Assembly (NCBI GenBank): GCA_045639845.1
Contig: JAZUDW010000060.1
Span: 1-25,034, forward strand
Direction: 5' to 3'
Length of the DNA stretch: 25,034 bases
From: Colimorpha sp045639845
GTDB taxonomy: Bacteria > Bacteroidota > Bacteroidia > Bacteroidales > P3
Within the stretch, counting starts at the first letter, position 1, and the number at the start of each line of letters is the position of its first letter. A program made the position numbers and the translations under genes. Shown here piece by piece: positions 15,285-22,194 of this stretch. Under the pieces are notes generated by a model. It saw only the letters and a list, made by a program, of their open reading frames with translations. It had not been told where the DNA came from and made no database searches.

Positions 15285-15653
15285 ATGAATATTGAACAAC
15301 TACGAGACTATGCCCTCTCTCTGCCGGGGGTGTCCGAAGACCAGCCTTTTGGCGATGATATCATTACCTTCAGAATAGGGGGCAAGATATTCGTGTGTCT
15401 ATGGCTGGGCGGGGGCACTCACGATATGAAAGACTCTCGGCCCCGTTTCTCGTTGAAACTCACACCCTCCCGCAACGAGGAGCTGCGCGAACGCCACGAC
15501 TCGGTGGCCCCCGCCTGGCATTGGAACAAGAAGCATTGGAGCGATGTGTATTACGAATCGATGGACGATGAGCTGGTGAAGCATTGGATCACGGAGTCGT
15601 ATCTCCTGGTGCTGTCCAAGCTCCCCAAGGCCGTCCGCTTGCAATATCAATAG
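15285..15653 (+). CDS. YjbR/MmcQ-family protein
   Basis: This 122-residue protein begins MNIEQLRDYALSLPGVSEDQPFGDDIITFRIGGKIF, the standard YjbR/MmcQ opening. It continues with SLKLTPSRNEELRERHDSVAPAWHWNKKHW and a C-terminal LVKHWITESYLLVLSKLPK helix. The fold is a CyaY-like alpha/beta domain, and DNA binding has been suggested for the family without a settled role. The ATG at 15285 is chosen over one 21 nt upstream because it matches the family start. The stop is 2 nt before the YdeI-like gene, so the two are almost certainly translated from one mRNA. Confidence 0.88.
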   Translation: MNIEQLRDYALSLPGVSEDQPFGDDIITFRIGGKIFVCLWLGGGTHDMKDSRPRFSLKLTPSRNEELRERHDSVAPAWHWNKKHWSDVYYESMDDELVKHWITESYLLVLSKLPKAVRLQYQ

Positions 15654-15655
15654 CT

Positions 15656-16237
15656 ATGGAAGTACAGAATCTGCTGGATGTAAAGACTCGCGAAGAGCTC
15701 TATCGGTGGTACGAGCTGCACCACGACAAGGCGAAGGTGTGCTGGGTGCGTACCAACCGTGCCGAGAAGCCTGTGGATGGCGTGGTGGGCTATGTGGATG
15801 CCGTAGAGGTGGCCCTCTGTTTCGGATGGATAGACAGCACGCAGAAGCGTGGCGACGACGGCCGCCCCATACAGCGTTTCACCCCGCGCAGGGCTGGCGG
15901 TATATGGTGCGAGCAGAATGTGGAGCGGTGCCGCCGCCTGATTAAACTGGGCGAGATGACCCCTGCCGGTATGGCGGTGTTGCCCGATATGGACCCTTCG
16001 CATTTCGTGTTCTACGATTGGGTGATGGAGGCACTCAGGGCCGATGCCCAGACGTGGGAGCACTTCCTGTCGTTTCCCGATGCCTACAAGCGTATCAAGA
16101 TATGGCGTATCCAGCACTATGCCGATACCCGACGGATGGAGCAGGCGCAGAAGGCGCTCCTCAAGTTTGTGGCCGATACCCGACAGGGCAAGATGCAGCG
16201 GGGCTGGAGCGACGGGGGAAAACTGATGAACTATTAA
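15656..16237 (+). CDS. YdeI/OmdA-family protein
   Basis: This 193-residue protein has the YdeI/OmpD-associated family pattern. An N-terminal helix region (TREELYRWYELHHDKAK) leads into CWVRTNR, then AVEVALCFGWIDSTQK and RFTPRRAGGIW. The C-terminal helical part (FLSFPDAYKRIKIWRIQHYADTRRMEQAQK) resembles the small OmdA domain. Members have been linked to peptide or bacteriocin resistance, but the biochemical role is unclear. The ATG at 15656 is 2 nt after the YjbR stop, and the upstream extension overlaps that gene. YjbR and YdeI genes are often found near each other in this phylum. Confidence 0.85.
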   Translation: MEVQNLLDVKTREELYRWYELHHDKAKVCWVRTNRAEKPVDGVVGYVDAVEVALCFGWIDSTQKRGDDGRPIQRFTPRRAGGIWCEQNVERCRRLIKLGEMTPAGMAVLPDMDPSHFVFYDWVMEALRADAQTWEHFLSFPDAYKRIKIWRIQHYADTRRMEQAQKALLKFVADTRQGKMQRGWSDGGKLMNY

Positions 16238-16250
16238 TGGCAACGATAAT

Positions 16251-16802
16251 ATGAAAGAACGGAAAATTACTGTCAACTTGGTGATGGCTAACGTGTTTGC
16301 TGTTGTGCTGTTTATCGTTGTGTCCATACTCTCGGGCCTGCTATGGTCTGCTATGAGGGATGGCGGCTTTGTGCTGCGTGTGGCCGACGATGCGGGGGTA
16401 TATCTCTTAAAGACGTCGCTGTTCGTAGTGGCTGTGATAGGCGGCATCGTGGTGCACGAGCTTATACACGGGCTCACATGGGCCTATTATGCCAGCAGCG
16501 GTTGGAAGAGTATCAGTTTCGGTGTGCTGTGGAATATGCTCACCCCTTATTGCCACTGCAACGAGCCTCTCAAGTTGCGTCCTTATATGGTTGGGGCGCT
16601 GATGCCATTGGTGGTGCTGGGTGTTGTACCCTGGATAGCAGGTATGGCCGTAGGCAGCCCGATCGTCACGGTGTTCGGCATCGTGTTCATCACCGCTGCG
16701 GGCGGCGATATCCTTGTGGTGTGGAAGCTGCGTCGCGAGAAAGCCTCCGTCACCGTGCTCGACCATCCCACCGAAGCAGGGTGTGTGGTTTACGACGAAT
16801 AG
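16251..16802 (+). CDS. DUF3267 membrane metalloprotease-like protein
   Basis: This 183-residue protein has hydrophobic segments near residues 8-32, 55-72, 112-133 and 137-158. A zinc-protease HExxH motif (H69-E70-L-I-H73 in GGIVVHELIHGLTW) lies inside the second segment, and a possible third ligand is Asp153 in AAGGDILVVW. This is the arrangement of DUF3267 proteins, which resemble site-2 proteases such as SpoIVFB. Cleavage of a membrane substrate is a family-based guess. A short Cys/His stretch, PYCHCNEPLKLRPY, precedes the third segment, as is usual for the family. The start is 13 nt after the YdeI-like gene. Confidence 0.85.
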   Translation: MKERKITVNLVMANVFAVVLFIVVSILSGLLWSAMRDGGFVLRVADDAGVYLLKTSLFVVAVIGGIVVHELIHGLTWAYYASSGWKSISFGVLWNMLTPYCHCNEPLKLRPYMVGALMPLVVLGVVPWIAGMAVGSPIVTVFGIVFITAAGGDILVVWKLRREKASVTVLDHPTEAGCVVYDE

Positions 16803-16811
16803 ATTGATAGT

Positions 16812-17054
16812 ATGGATGTTAATACAATAGATGGCTCCAATATGTGCTCCCATCTGCGAGCCAAGCTTATGGAGGCCGACGGGGTCTATCATGCCGTATG
16901 GCAGGCCTTGCAGGCCGATGAGGAACTTACGGCCGTGGTGCGCAGCCGCCAGTTGCATATCTATCGCCACGGCAAGAAGGTGCTCGTGCTTGCGGGCAAG
17001 GCAAAGCCCAAGGTGATACGGGAGGATCGGCTCTGCGAAATGCTGCCTCAATAG
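16812..17054 (+). CDS. Small orphan protein, 80 residues
   Basis: The gene is not recognised. The protein is soluble and has no signal peptide. An N-terminal helical half (MCSHLRAKLMEADGVYHAVW, then QALQADEELTAVV) is followed by a basic beta-rich half (RQLHIYRHGKKVLVLAGKAK) and a short tail ending REDRLCEMLPQ. It starts 9 nt after the DUF3267 gene and is the last gene of the run. Coding is supported by the close spacing and by codon use like that of its neighbours. A second ATG (codon 11) could also serve as start. Confidence 0.7.
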   Translation: MDVNTIDGSNMCSHLRAKLMEADGVYHAVWQALQADEELTAVVRSRQLHIYRHGKKVLVLAGKAKPKVIREDRLCEMLPQ

Positions 17055-17143
17055 GGGTTGATTCCGAAGAACGGGAGCTTTGCGGTGTAAAGATTGGTTA
17101 CAACTGCCAAAGGATAGGTAGTGGGTACATGAGAAAATCAATG

Positions 17144-17151
17144 TACTTTTG
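17144..17151 (+). promoter_or_regulatory. -7 element of the exported redox cluster
   Basis: TACTTTTG followed by GC matches TAnnTTTG. The start would be near 17158, about 17 nt before the ATG at 17175. No clear -33 TTTG is seen, which would fit a promoter that needs an activator such as the AraC protein encoded downstream. Confidence 0.6.
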
Positions 17152-17174
17152 CAGCGTGTTTTCTTATATTGAAA

Positions 17175-17576
17175 ATGAAAAATAAATCATTGTTAGTCTT
17201 AGCGATAGCCTTGTTTCTGGGGTGTCGCCTTTATTCTCAAAATGACAGTATGATAGTAAGAATAAGCGAAATCGAGGTCTATCCCGAATATCTGCAGGAA
17301 TACCTACAGCAGGCACATGCCGTTGGGGCAGCCTCTGTGAGCCAAGAGCCAGGGGTGATATGCATCTATCCCATGCAGCAGCTCCGCAACGAGTGCCAGA
17401 TACGTATTCTGGAGATCTATGCCTCGCGCGAGGCTTATAGCCACCACATCGCCACTCCGCATTTTCAGGCCTACAAGCAGGGTACGCTCCACATGGTGAA
17501 GAGCCTCGATCTTGTGGATATGCGCCAGATGGCCCCCGAGACACTGCCGCTTATCTTTAAAAAAGCTCAGCAATGA
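17175..17576 (+). CDS. Exported antibiotic-biosynthesis-monooxygenase (ABM) domain protein
   Basis: This 133-residue protein has an N-terminal signal (MKNKSLLVLAIALFLGCRLYSQ) followed by one ABM ferredoxin-like domain. Typical strand and helix blocks are VRISEIEVYPEYLQEYLQQA, SVSQEPGVICIYPM, CQIRILEIYASREAYSHHI and TPHFQAYKQ. Relatives include YgiN-type quinol monooxygenases and heme- or polyketide-modifying enzymes, which work as dimers without added cofactor. The signal could also be read as a lipoprotein signal at Cys18 (LGC). The ATG at 17175 is chosen over an upstream TTG. The stop overlaps the next start as ATGA, so the two are translationally coupled. Confidence 0.85.
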   Translation: MKNKSLLVLAIALFLGCRLYSQNDSMIVRISEIEVYPEYLQEYLQQAHAVGAASVSQEPGVICIYPMQQLRNECQIRILEIYASREAYSHHIATPHFQAYKQGTLHMVKSLDLVDMRQMAPETLPLIFKKAQQ

Positions 17577-18646
17577 AAAGATTATTATTCATATTATTAA
17601 TGTTTTATACTATGACAGCGTCTGTATCAGCTCAATCGTTAACGTCTAGGCAAAAACATCTGGCCACTCTCGCCGCCTTGGAAGCTCAGGGCGACATGGT
17701 GCGACTGGAAGCGGCCGTGTGCCAGGCTCTGGATGGCGGCGTTACTATCAACGAAATCAAGGAGGCTTTCTCTCAATTATATGCCTATACGGGTTTCCCT
17801 CGTTCGCTCAATGCGCTAGGTGTGTTGAGTCGGGTGGTGGAAAGCCATCCTGGACAATGGACCGAGGGTAGGCCATGGGTGCGCCCCGCCTTGTGGGACG
17901 ATGCGCAAAAGGCTCTGTCTCAAGGCACGGAGGTGCAGGCCCTTCTTTCTGGTCGTCCGTTCCACTATGCTTTTTGTCCGCAAACCGACTACTACCTTAA
18001 GTCGCACCTTTTCGGCGATATCTTTGCTGGCGACCAGCTTTCGGCTGCCGACCGTGAGGTGGTGACCGTGGCGGCCCTATCGGCGCTCAAAGGCGTGGAT
18101 CCGCAACTGGCGGCCCACAAGGCGGGTGCCGTCAATATGGGTAATACGCAGCAGTTGGTCGATGAACTGTGTAGTTTCCTTGGCCAAAACGGCCTCTCGC
18201 AATGCGATGCCGCCGCCGATGCCTGTGCTGGCGCCTGGCCTAAGGGCAGCCCCAACGATGCCTACGCACAGTATTTCAAGGGCAACAGCTATCTGGCCCC
18301 CATTCGTCCTAAGAATCTGCAAGAGGGTGATGCCACGGTGCAGAGCTATGTCAATGTGACCTTCGAACCAGGCTGCCGAAACAACTGGCATATCCACCAC
18401 GGGGCCCATCAGATGCTGATATGCGTGAGTGGCGAAGGCCTGTATCAAGAATGGGGCAAGCCTGCCATACGGCTCCATGCGGGCGATATTATTGATATAC
18501 CCGAAGGGGTGAAACATTGGCACGGGGCCGCGAGCGGTTCGTGGTTCCAGCATCTCACCGCCCATATAGAGGTGGGGGACGTATCCAGCAACGAATGGTT
18601 GGAACCTGTTGACGACCAGCTGTACAGCGAGGCCAATCGGCAGTAA
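17573..18646 (+). CDS. Exported carboxymuconolactone-decarboxylase-like and cupin fusion protein
   Basis: This 357-residue protein has a clear signal peptide (MKRLLFILLMFYTMTASVSA, cleavage before QS). Two CMD-like helical repeats follow: GGVTINEIKEAFSQLYAYTGFPRSLNAL (55-82) and LSAADREVVTVAALSALKG (156-174). Neither shows the CxxC of AhpD, so peroxidase activity is not supported. The C-terminal cupin (about 255-335) has metal-ligand-type residues in WHIHHGAHQ (H273, H275, Q280) and VKHWHGAA (H315, H317). The CMD-cupin order is common in this phylum beside AraC regulators. The ATG overlaps the ABM stop by 4 nt. The protein probably acts on a small cyclic or quinone-like molecule in the periplasm; the substrate is not known. 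Confidence 0.9.
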   Translation: MKRLLFILLMFYTMTASVSAQSLTSRQKHLATLAALEAQGDMVRLEAAVCQALDGGVTINEIKEAFSQLYAYTGFPRSLNALGVLSRVVESHPGQWTEGRPWVRPALWDDAQKALSQGTEVQALLSGRPFHYAFCPQTDYYLKSHLFGDIFAGDQLSAADREVVTVAALSALKGVDPQLAAHKAGAVNMGNTQQLVDELCSFLGQNGLSQCDAAADACAGAWPKGSPNDAYAQYFKGNSYLAPIRPKNLQEGDATVQSYVNVTFEPGCRNNWHIHHGAHQMLICVSGEGLYQEWGKPAIRLHAGDIIDIPEGVKHWHGAASGSWFQHLTAHIEVGDVSSNEWLEPVDDQLYSEANRQ

Positions 18647-18661
18647 GGCCTTGCGATGCGT

Positions 18662-18676
18662 AAGCCCATGGGGCTT
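18662..18676. repeat. Inverted repeat before the AraC gene
   Basis: AAGCCC-ATG-GGGCTT is a perfect 6-bp inverted repeat between the CMD-cupin stop and the AraC start. It has no T-run after it, so it is not a typical terminator. Related arms in the opposite order (GGCTT-ATAC-AAGCC) lie at 19639-19652 before the hydrolase gene. An operator is possible. Confidence 0.4.
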
Positions 18677-18710
18677 CACGAATCAAGATGCCGACTTTGA
18701 TGTGGCTACA

Positions 18711-19631
18711 ATGCAAAATAAGGATATTGCAGTAATGGAAGAGATCTATTTCAACTCCGTGCAGGAGTTCAACGATTATTATGGTTTCGAGACGCTGCAC
18801 CCGCTGGTAAGTGTGGTGCGGTTCGACAAAGATGTGCCTATCACCGAAAGCATGGTGCACTATGGCGTCTATGCTCTCTATCTAAAGGAAAACAAGGGTT
18901 GCAAAATGTTTTATGGCCGTACCCCCTACGACTTCGACGATATGACGATTACCTCTTTCGCTCCAGGGCAGGTGCTCCATGTGGAACAAGCACTGTATGG
19001 CGACACTCCCGTCTTCCCCAGATGGACGGCAATAGTGTTTCATCCAGATTTTCTCACCCGCACCAACCTTGGCCGAAACATGAGCCGTTATGAGTTTTTT
19101 TCCTACCATAGCACCGAGGCTCTCCACGTGTCGCAGCAAGAGCTCGAGGTGTTTCGCGGAGTGCTGGCTATGATAGATCAGGAATTGCATCATGCCATAG
19201 ACAAGCATACCCGCGAACTCATCGTGTCGAATATAGAGCTGCTGCTCAACTACTGCCTACGATTCTATGACCGTCAGTTCATTACTCGCGAAGAGATAAA
19301 CCATTCGGTGGTGAAGCGGTTCTTCGAACTGCTCGACGATTATATGGTAAACAAGGCCGAGCAAGAGGGCTTGCCTACGGTGGCTTATTTTGCCGACAAA
19401 TGTTGTCTGTCGAGCGGCTATTTCGGCACATTGGTGAAAACGGAGACGGGACGAATGGCCAAAGATCTGATCAACGATAGGATCCTTGCACGTGCCAAAG
19501 AACTGCTGCAGTCCGATGTGCTCTCGGTGAGCCAGGTGAGCCAGCGTATAGGGTTTGAATACCCTCAGCATTTTGTGCGATTTTTCAAGGCTCATACTGG
19601 CGCTACACCTACTCAGTGGCGTTCGGCATAG
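18711..19631 (+). CDS. AraC-family transcriptional regulator
   Basis: This 306-residue protein has an N-terminal cupin-like sensor region (SVQEFNDYYGFETLHPLVSVV onward) and a C-terminal double helix-turn-helix. Blocks of the latter are AYFADKCCLSSGYFGTLVKTETG and SVSQVSQRIGFEYPQHFVRFFKAHTGATPTQWR. Many Bacteroidetes relatives share the ETLHPLVSV start. The ATG at 18711 is chosen; a second ATG at 18735 is possible, and the longer frame to 18609 overlaps the cupin gene. It lies inside the cluster between the CMD-cupin gene and the hydrolase gene, so it is the likely regulator of both. An inverted repeat AAGCCC-ATG-GGGCTT (18662-18676) lies just upstream. Confidence 0.93.
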   Translation: MQNKDIAVMEEIYFNSVQEFNDYYGFETLHPLVSVVRFDKDVPITESMVHYGVYALYLKENKGCKMFYGRTPYDFDDMTITSFAPGQVLHVEQALYGDTPVFPRWTAIVFHPDFLTRTNLGRNMSRYEFFSYHSTEALHVSQQELEVFRGVLAMIDQELHHAIDKHTRELIVSNIELLLNYCLRFYDRQFITREEINHSVVKRFFELLDDYMVNKAEQEGLPTVAYFADKCCLSSGYFGTLVKTETGRMAKDLINDRILARAKELLQSDVLSVSQVSQRIGFEYPQHFVRFFKAHTGATPTQWRSA

Positions 19632-19638
19632 GTGGCGT

Positions 19639-19652
19639 GGCTTATACAAGCC
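19639..19652. repeat. Inverted repeat before the hydrolase gene
   Basis: GGCTT-ATAC-AAGCC is a perfect 5-bp inverted repeat between the AraC stop (19631) and the hydrolase ATG (19684). Its arms are the same 5-mers as in the repeat at 18662-18676, in swapped order. It could be an operator or a small RNA hairpin. Confidence 0.35.
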
Positions 19653-19683
19653 TGGCATATTATTAGCAACTATTGACAGACAA

Positions 19684-20823
19684 ATGAAATTGAAACAATT
19701 ATTTATAGGCGTGTTATCTCTTTTGATACTTTGCGCCTGTACCCAAAACAACAATAAAAAAAATATGGAATCAACCAACATTGTTCTTACTCAGGAGTGG
19801 GACAAGACCTTCCCCCTCAGCGAAAAGGTGTCGCATCAAAAGGTGTCGTTCAAAACAAGATACGGTTTCGTTCTTGCTGCCGATCTCTATATTCCCAAGG
19901 GTGCTCACGACAAGATGAAGGCCGTTGCTGTGTGCGGCCCCTTTGGTGCGGTGAAGGAACAGTGCTCGGGTCTCTATGCCATGACGATGGCCGAACGCGG
20001 TTTTGTGGCGTTGGCTTTCGACCCTTCGTTTACGGGCGAGTCGTCGGGTGAGCCTCGTCGCACTGCTTCGCCCGATATCAATACCGAAGATTTTATGGCT
20101 GCGGTAGATTATCTGTCCCTTCGTGACGAGGTGGATGCCGAGCAGATAGGTATTATAGGTATCTGTGGCTGGGGTGGCATAGCACTGAATGCCGCTGCCA
20201 TAGACCCTCGTATCAAGGCTACTGCTGTGATGACGATGTATGATATGAGCAGGGTGAACGGCAATGGCTATTTCGATGCCGACAATAGTGAGACGGCTCG
20301 CTATGAGGCTCGCAGAGCTATGGCTGCCGAACGCTCCAAGGCTGCATCCACTGGTACGACTGTACAAGGGGGCGGCGTGGTGGATCCCTTGCCCGACGAT
20401 GCTCCCCAGTTTGTGAAAGACTACTACGACTATTACAAGACCTCCCGTGGCTACCATCCCCGTTCGGGCAACTCGAACGATGGTTGGCACACTTTCGGAT
20501 GTCAGGCATACGCCAATACTCGCTTCCTGTATTATATCAACGAGATACGCAATGCGGTGCTCATCGTCCATGGTTCGGAGGCACACTCTCGCTATTTCGG
20601 AGAGAACGCCTACCAATATATGGTGGAGGGTAAGGCCGATGGCTACGACGCTGTGCGCAAACCTAATCCTGTGCCCCAAAACAAGGAACTGCTTATCGTG
20701 CCAGGTGCCTCCCACTGTGATCTCTACGATGGTGGCTACACCCACCTGGGCGGCAAGGGCGAAATCAAAAATTGTATCCCTTGGGATAAACTCACGGCTT
20801 TCTTTAACGCCAATATGAAATAA
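19684..20823 (+). CDS. Lipoprotein alpha/beta hydrolase (dienelactone-hydrolase-like)
   Basis: This 379-residue protein has a lipoprotein signal (MKLKQLFIGVLSLLILCACT, acylated Cys probably C19). The residues after it (TQNNNKK) contain no acidic run, so surface export is not indicated. The body is an alpha/beta hydrolase: LAADLYIPKGA, AVAVCGPFGA, ALAFDPSFTGESSG, then the elbow IGIIGICGWGG with Cys161 at the usual nucleophile place, and a late PGASHCDLYDGG with the likely catalytic His. A cysteine nucleophile is typical of dienelactone hydrolase, though Trp follows in the elbow. The start gives a proper lipobox, and the longer upstream frame overlaps the AraC gene. It lies 52 nt after the AraC gene and 68 nt before the flavodoxin gene. 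Confidence 0.88.
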   Translation: MKLKQLFIGVLSLLILCACTQNNNKKNMESTNIVLTQEWDKTFPLSEKVSHQKVSFKTRYGFVLAADLYIPKGAHDKMKAVAVCGPFGAVKEQCSGLYAMTMAERGFVALAFDPSFTGESSGEPRRTASPDINTEDFMAAVDYLSLRDEVDAEQIGIIGICGWGGIALNAAAIDPRIKATAVMTMYDMSRVNGNGYFDADNSETARYEARRAMAAERSKAASTGTTVQGGGVVDPLPDDAPQFVKDYYDYYKTSRGYHPRSGNSNDGWHTFGCQAYANTRFLYYINEIRNAVLIVHGSEAHSRYFGENAYQYMVEGKADGYDAVRKPNPVPQNKELLIVPGASHCDLYDGGYTHLGGKGEIKNCIPWDKLTAFFNANMK

Positions 20824-20891
20824 TTCGGCTAGCTTCCCCAATACAATAATTGAACGAGAACGACGTTTTTCAACCACAGATTTAAAACATT

Positions 20892-21581
20892 ATGAAAAAA
20901 ATACTCTTCATCGCTACAATAATGGCCGCAGTGATCTGCGGCTGTAGCCCCAAACAGCAAGTAGAAGAAGCCCAGACGATAAAAGTATCGGACTATAAGA
21001 TCCCTTATAGTGAGGTGACAACGAATCCCAAAGAGGGTAAGCAGGTGCTTATTGTGGAGGGGTCGCCCCGCCGTCATGGCAACACCGACCTTCTTGCTGA
21101 TGCCTTTGCCAAAGGTGCGACTGAAGCCGGGGGCAAGGTAGAAAAGGTTTTCCTGGCCGACTATAATCTTCAGTTCCTTTCGGAAGAAGGTGCCGACAAT
21201 CCCAAAGAGGCTATGCGCGAAACTGACAACTGGCTGTTGACTCAGAAATTCCTCAATGCCGATGTGGTAGTGCTCTCGTCACCAGTATATTATATGAATG
21301 TTACCGATCGCATGAAAGCCTTTATTGATGGCACCTATCTGGCCTTCGGCGACGAGAAGACGGGCGGCAAGGAATTCTATTATATCACAGCTTGTGCCGA
21401 CAATGAGGATGCCACTGCCGAAGATGCTATCTTCGCCTTCCGTGGCTTCGTCTCTTGTCTCCCATCTGCTACCGAGCGTGGCTGTGTGAAGGCCATATGC
21501 ATAGGAAGAAAAGGGGCCGTAGAAGGCACCCAGTTCATAACCGAAGCCTACGAGTTGGGTAAGACTATCAACAAGCAGTGA
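20892..21581 (+). CDS. Lipoprotein flavodoxin/NADPH-dependent FMN reductase-like protein
   Basis: This 229-residue protein has a lipoprotein signal (MKKILFIATIMAAVICGCS, acylated C18). After a short linker comes a flavodoxin fold. QVLIVEGSPRRHGNTDLLADAF (51-72) carries the FMN-phosphate SPRRHGNT loop, and VVVLSSPVYYMNVTDRMKAFIDG (125-147) is the second flavin-binding block. Cytosolic relatives reduce quinones, nitro compounds or azo dyes with NAD(P)H. Export is unusual because FMN and NAD(P)H are mainly cytosolic. It is the last gene of the exported cluster, 68 nt after the hydrolase gene. Confidence 0.88.
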   Translation: MKKILFIATIMAAVICGCSPKQQVEEAQTIKVSDYKIPYSEVTTNPKEGKQVLIVEGSPRRHGNTDLLADAFAKGATEAGGKVEKVFLADYNLQFLSEEGADNPKEAMRETDNWLLTQKFLNADVVVLSSPVYYMNVTDRMKAFIDGTYLAFGDEKTGGKEFYYITACADNEDATAEDAIFAFRGFVSCLPSATERGCVKAICIGRKGAVEGTQFITEAYELGKTINKQ

Positions 21582-21682
21582 CGATAGCCTCTTTGTGGGT
21601 GCAATATCCCGCAGTGCTTCGGAAACACGATTGTGCGAGCATAGTCTGCAAATAATGAAAGTGAAACGACAATATTCTTCAT

Positions 21683-22102
21683 ATGGACTACGAGAAGAGA
21701 CTTCGTGATGCCGGTATTCGGGTGACTTCGGTTCGCTTGTTGGTCTATAAGACTATTTACGAGGAGATGCACAATGCCTTTTCGCTGCAAAACGTGATGG
21801 AGAAACTTGAATATGCCGACAGCTCGTCGGTGTTTCGTGCCCTCACGCTGTTTGCCGACCATCATCTGTTGCATACGATCGACGACGGCTCGGGTATGCA
21901 GAAATACTGTGTGTGCCGTTGCGGCCAATTCAAATGCCACCATGTGCACCTTACTTGTACCGAATGCCACAAAACCATCTGTCTCACCGATATCCACATA
22001 CCTACGGTTACCCTCCCCGAGGACTATCTGATCAAAGAAGCGGAATTTGTGGTGAAGGGTGTCTGCCCCGAATGCCAGCAGAAAATGCCAAAAGGCGAGT
22101 AG
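21683..22102 (+). CDS. Fur-family metal-responsive repressor
   Basis: This 139-residue protein has an N-terminal winged helix (RLRDAGIRVTSVRLLVYKTI, then SSSVFRALTLFADHHLLHTI) and a C-terminal metal-binding dimer domain. Structural-zinc cysteines are C92-x2-C95 and C128-x2-C131. His-rich FKCHHVHL (83-90) supplies sensing-site ligands. Extra cysteines in KYCVCRCGQF are unusual. Whether it senses Zn, Fe or another metal cannot be read from the sequence. The permease gene for Cu/Zn efflux 92 nt downstream suggests zinc or copper homeostasis. No clear promoter was seen in the 101 nt upstream. Confidence 0.92.
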   Translation: MDYEKRLRDAGIRVTSVRLLVYKTIYEEMHNAFSLQNVMEKLEYADSSSVFRALTLFADHHLLHTIDDGSGMQKYCVCRCGQFKCHHVHLTCTECHKTICLTDIHIPTVTLPEDYLIKEAEFVVKGVCPECQQKMPKGE

Positions 22103-22125
22103 CATTCGCTGAGGTCTGGAGCGTG

Positions 22126-22163
22126 TTTGCCCTTCGTTTGCAAAACAATCGGTGTATCTTTGC
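22126..22163 (+). promoter_or_regulatory. Permease promoter with phased TTTGC repeats
   Basis: The -7 box TATCTTTG lies at 22155-22162, about 32 nt before the permease ATG. TTTGC occurs at 22126-22130, 22137-22141 and 22159-22163, spaced 11 and 22 bp apart and so on one helical face. The first two are part of GTTTGC. This could be an operator for the Fur-family protein, or chance; no Fur-type 7-1-7 palindrome is visible. Confidence 0.4.
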
Positions 22164-22194
22164 ATTCTGAAAAGAAAAAAAGAGTAATTCTATT

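Noticed and set aside
19771..20877. 368-codon minus-strand open frame opposite the hydrolase
   Set aside because: His/Gly/Arg-rich shadow of the hydrolase gene, which has a clear lipobox and fold motifs.
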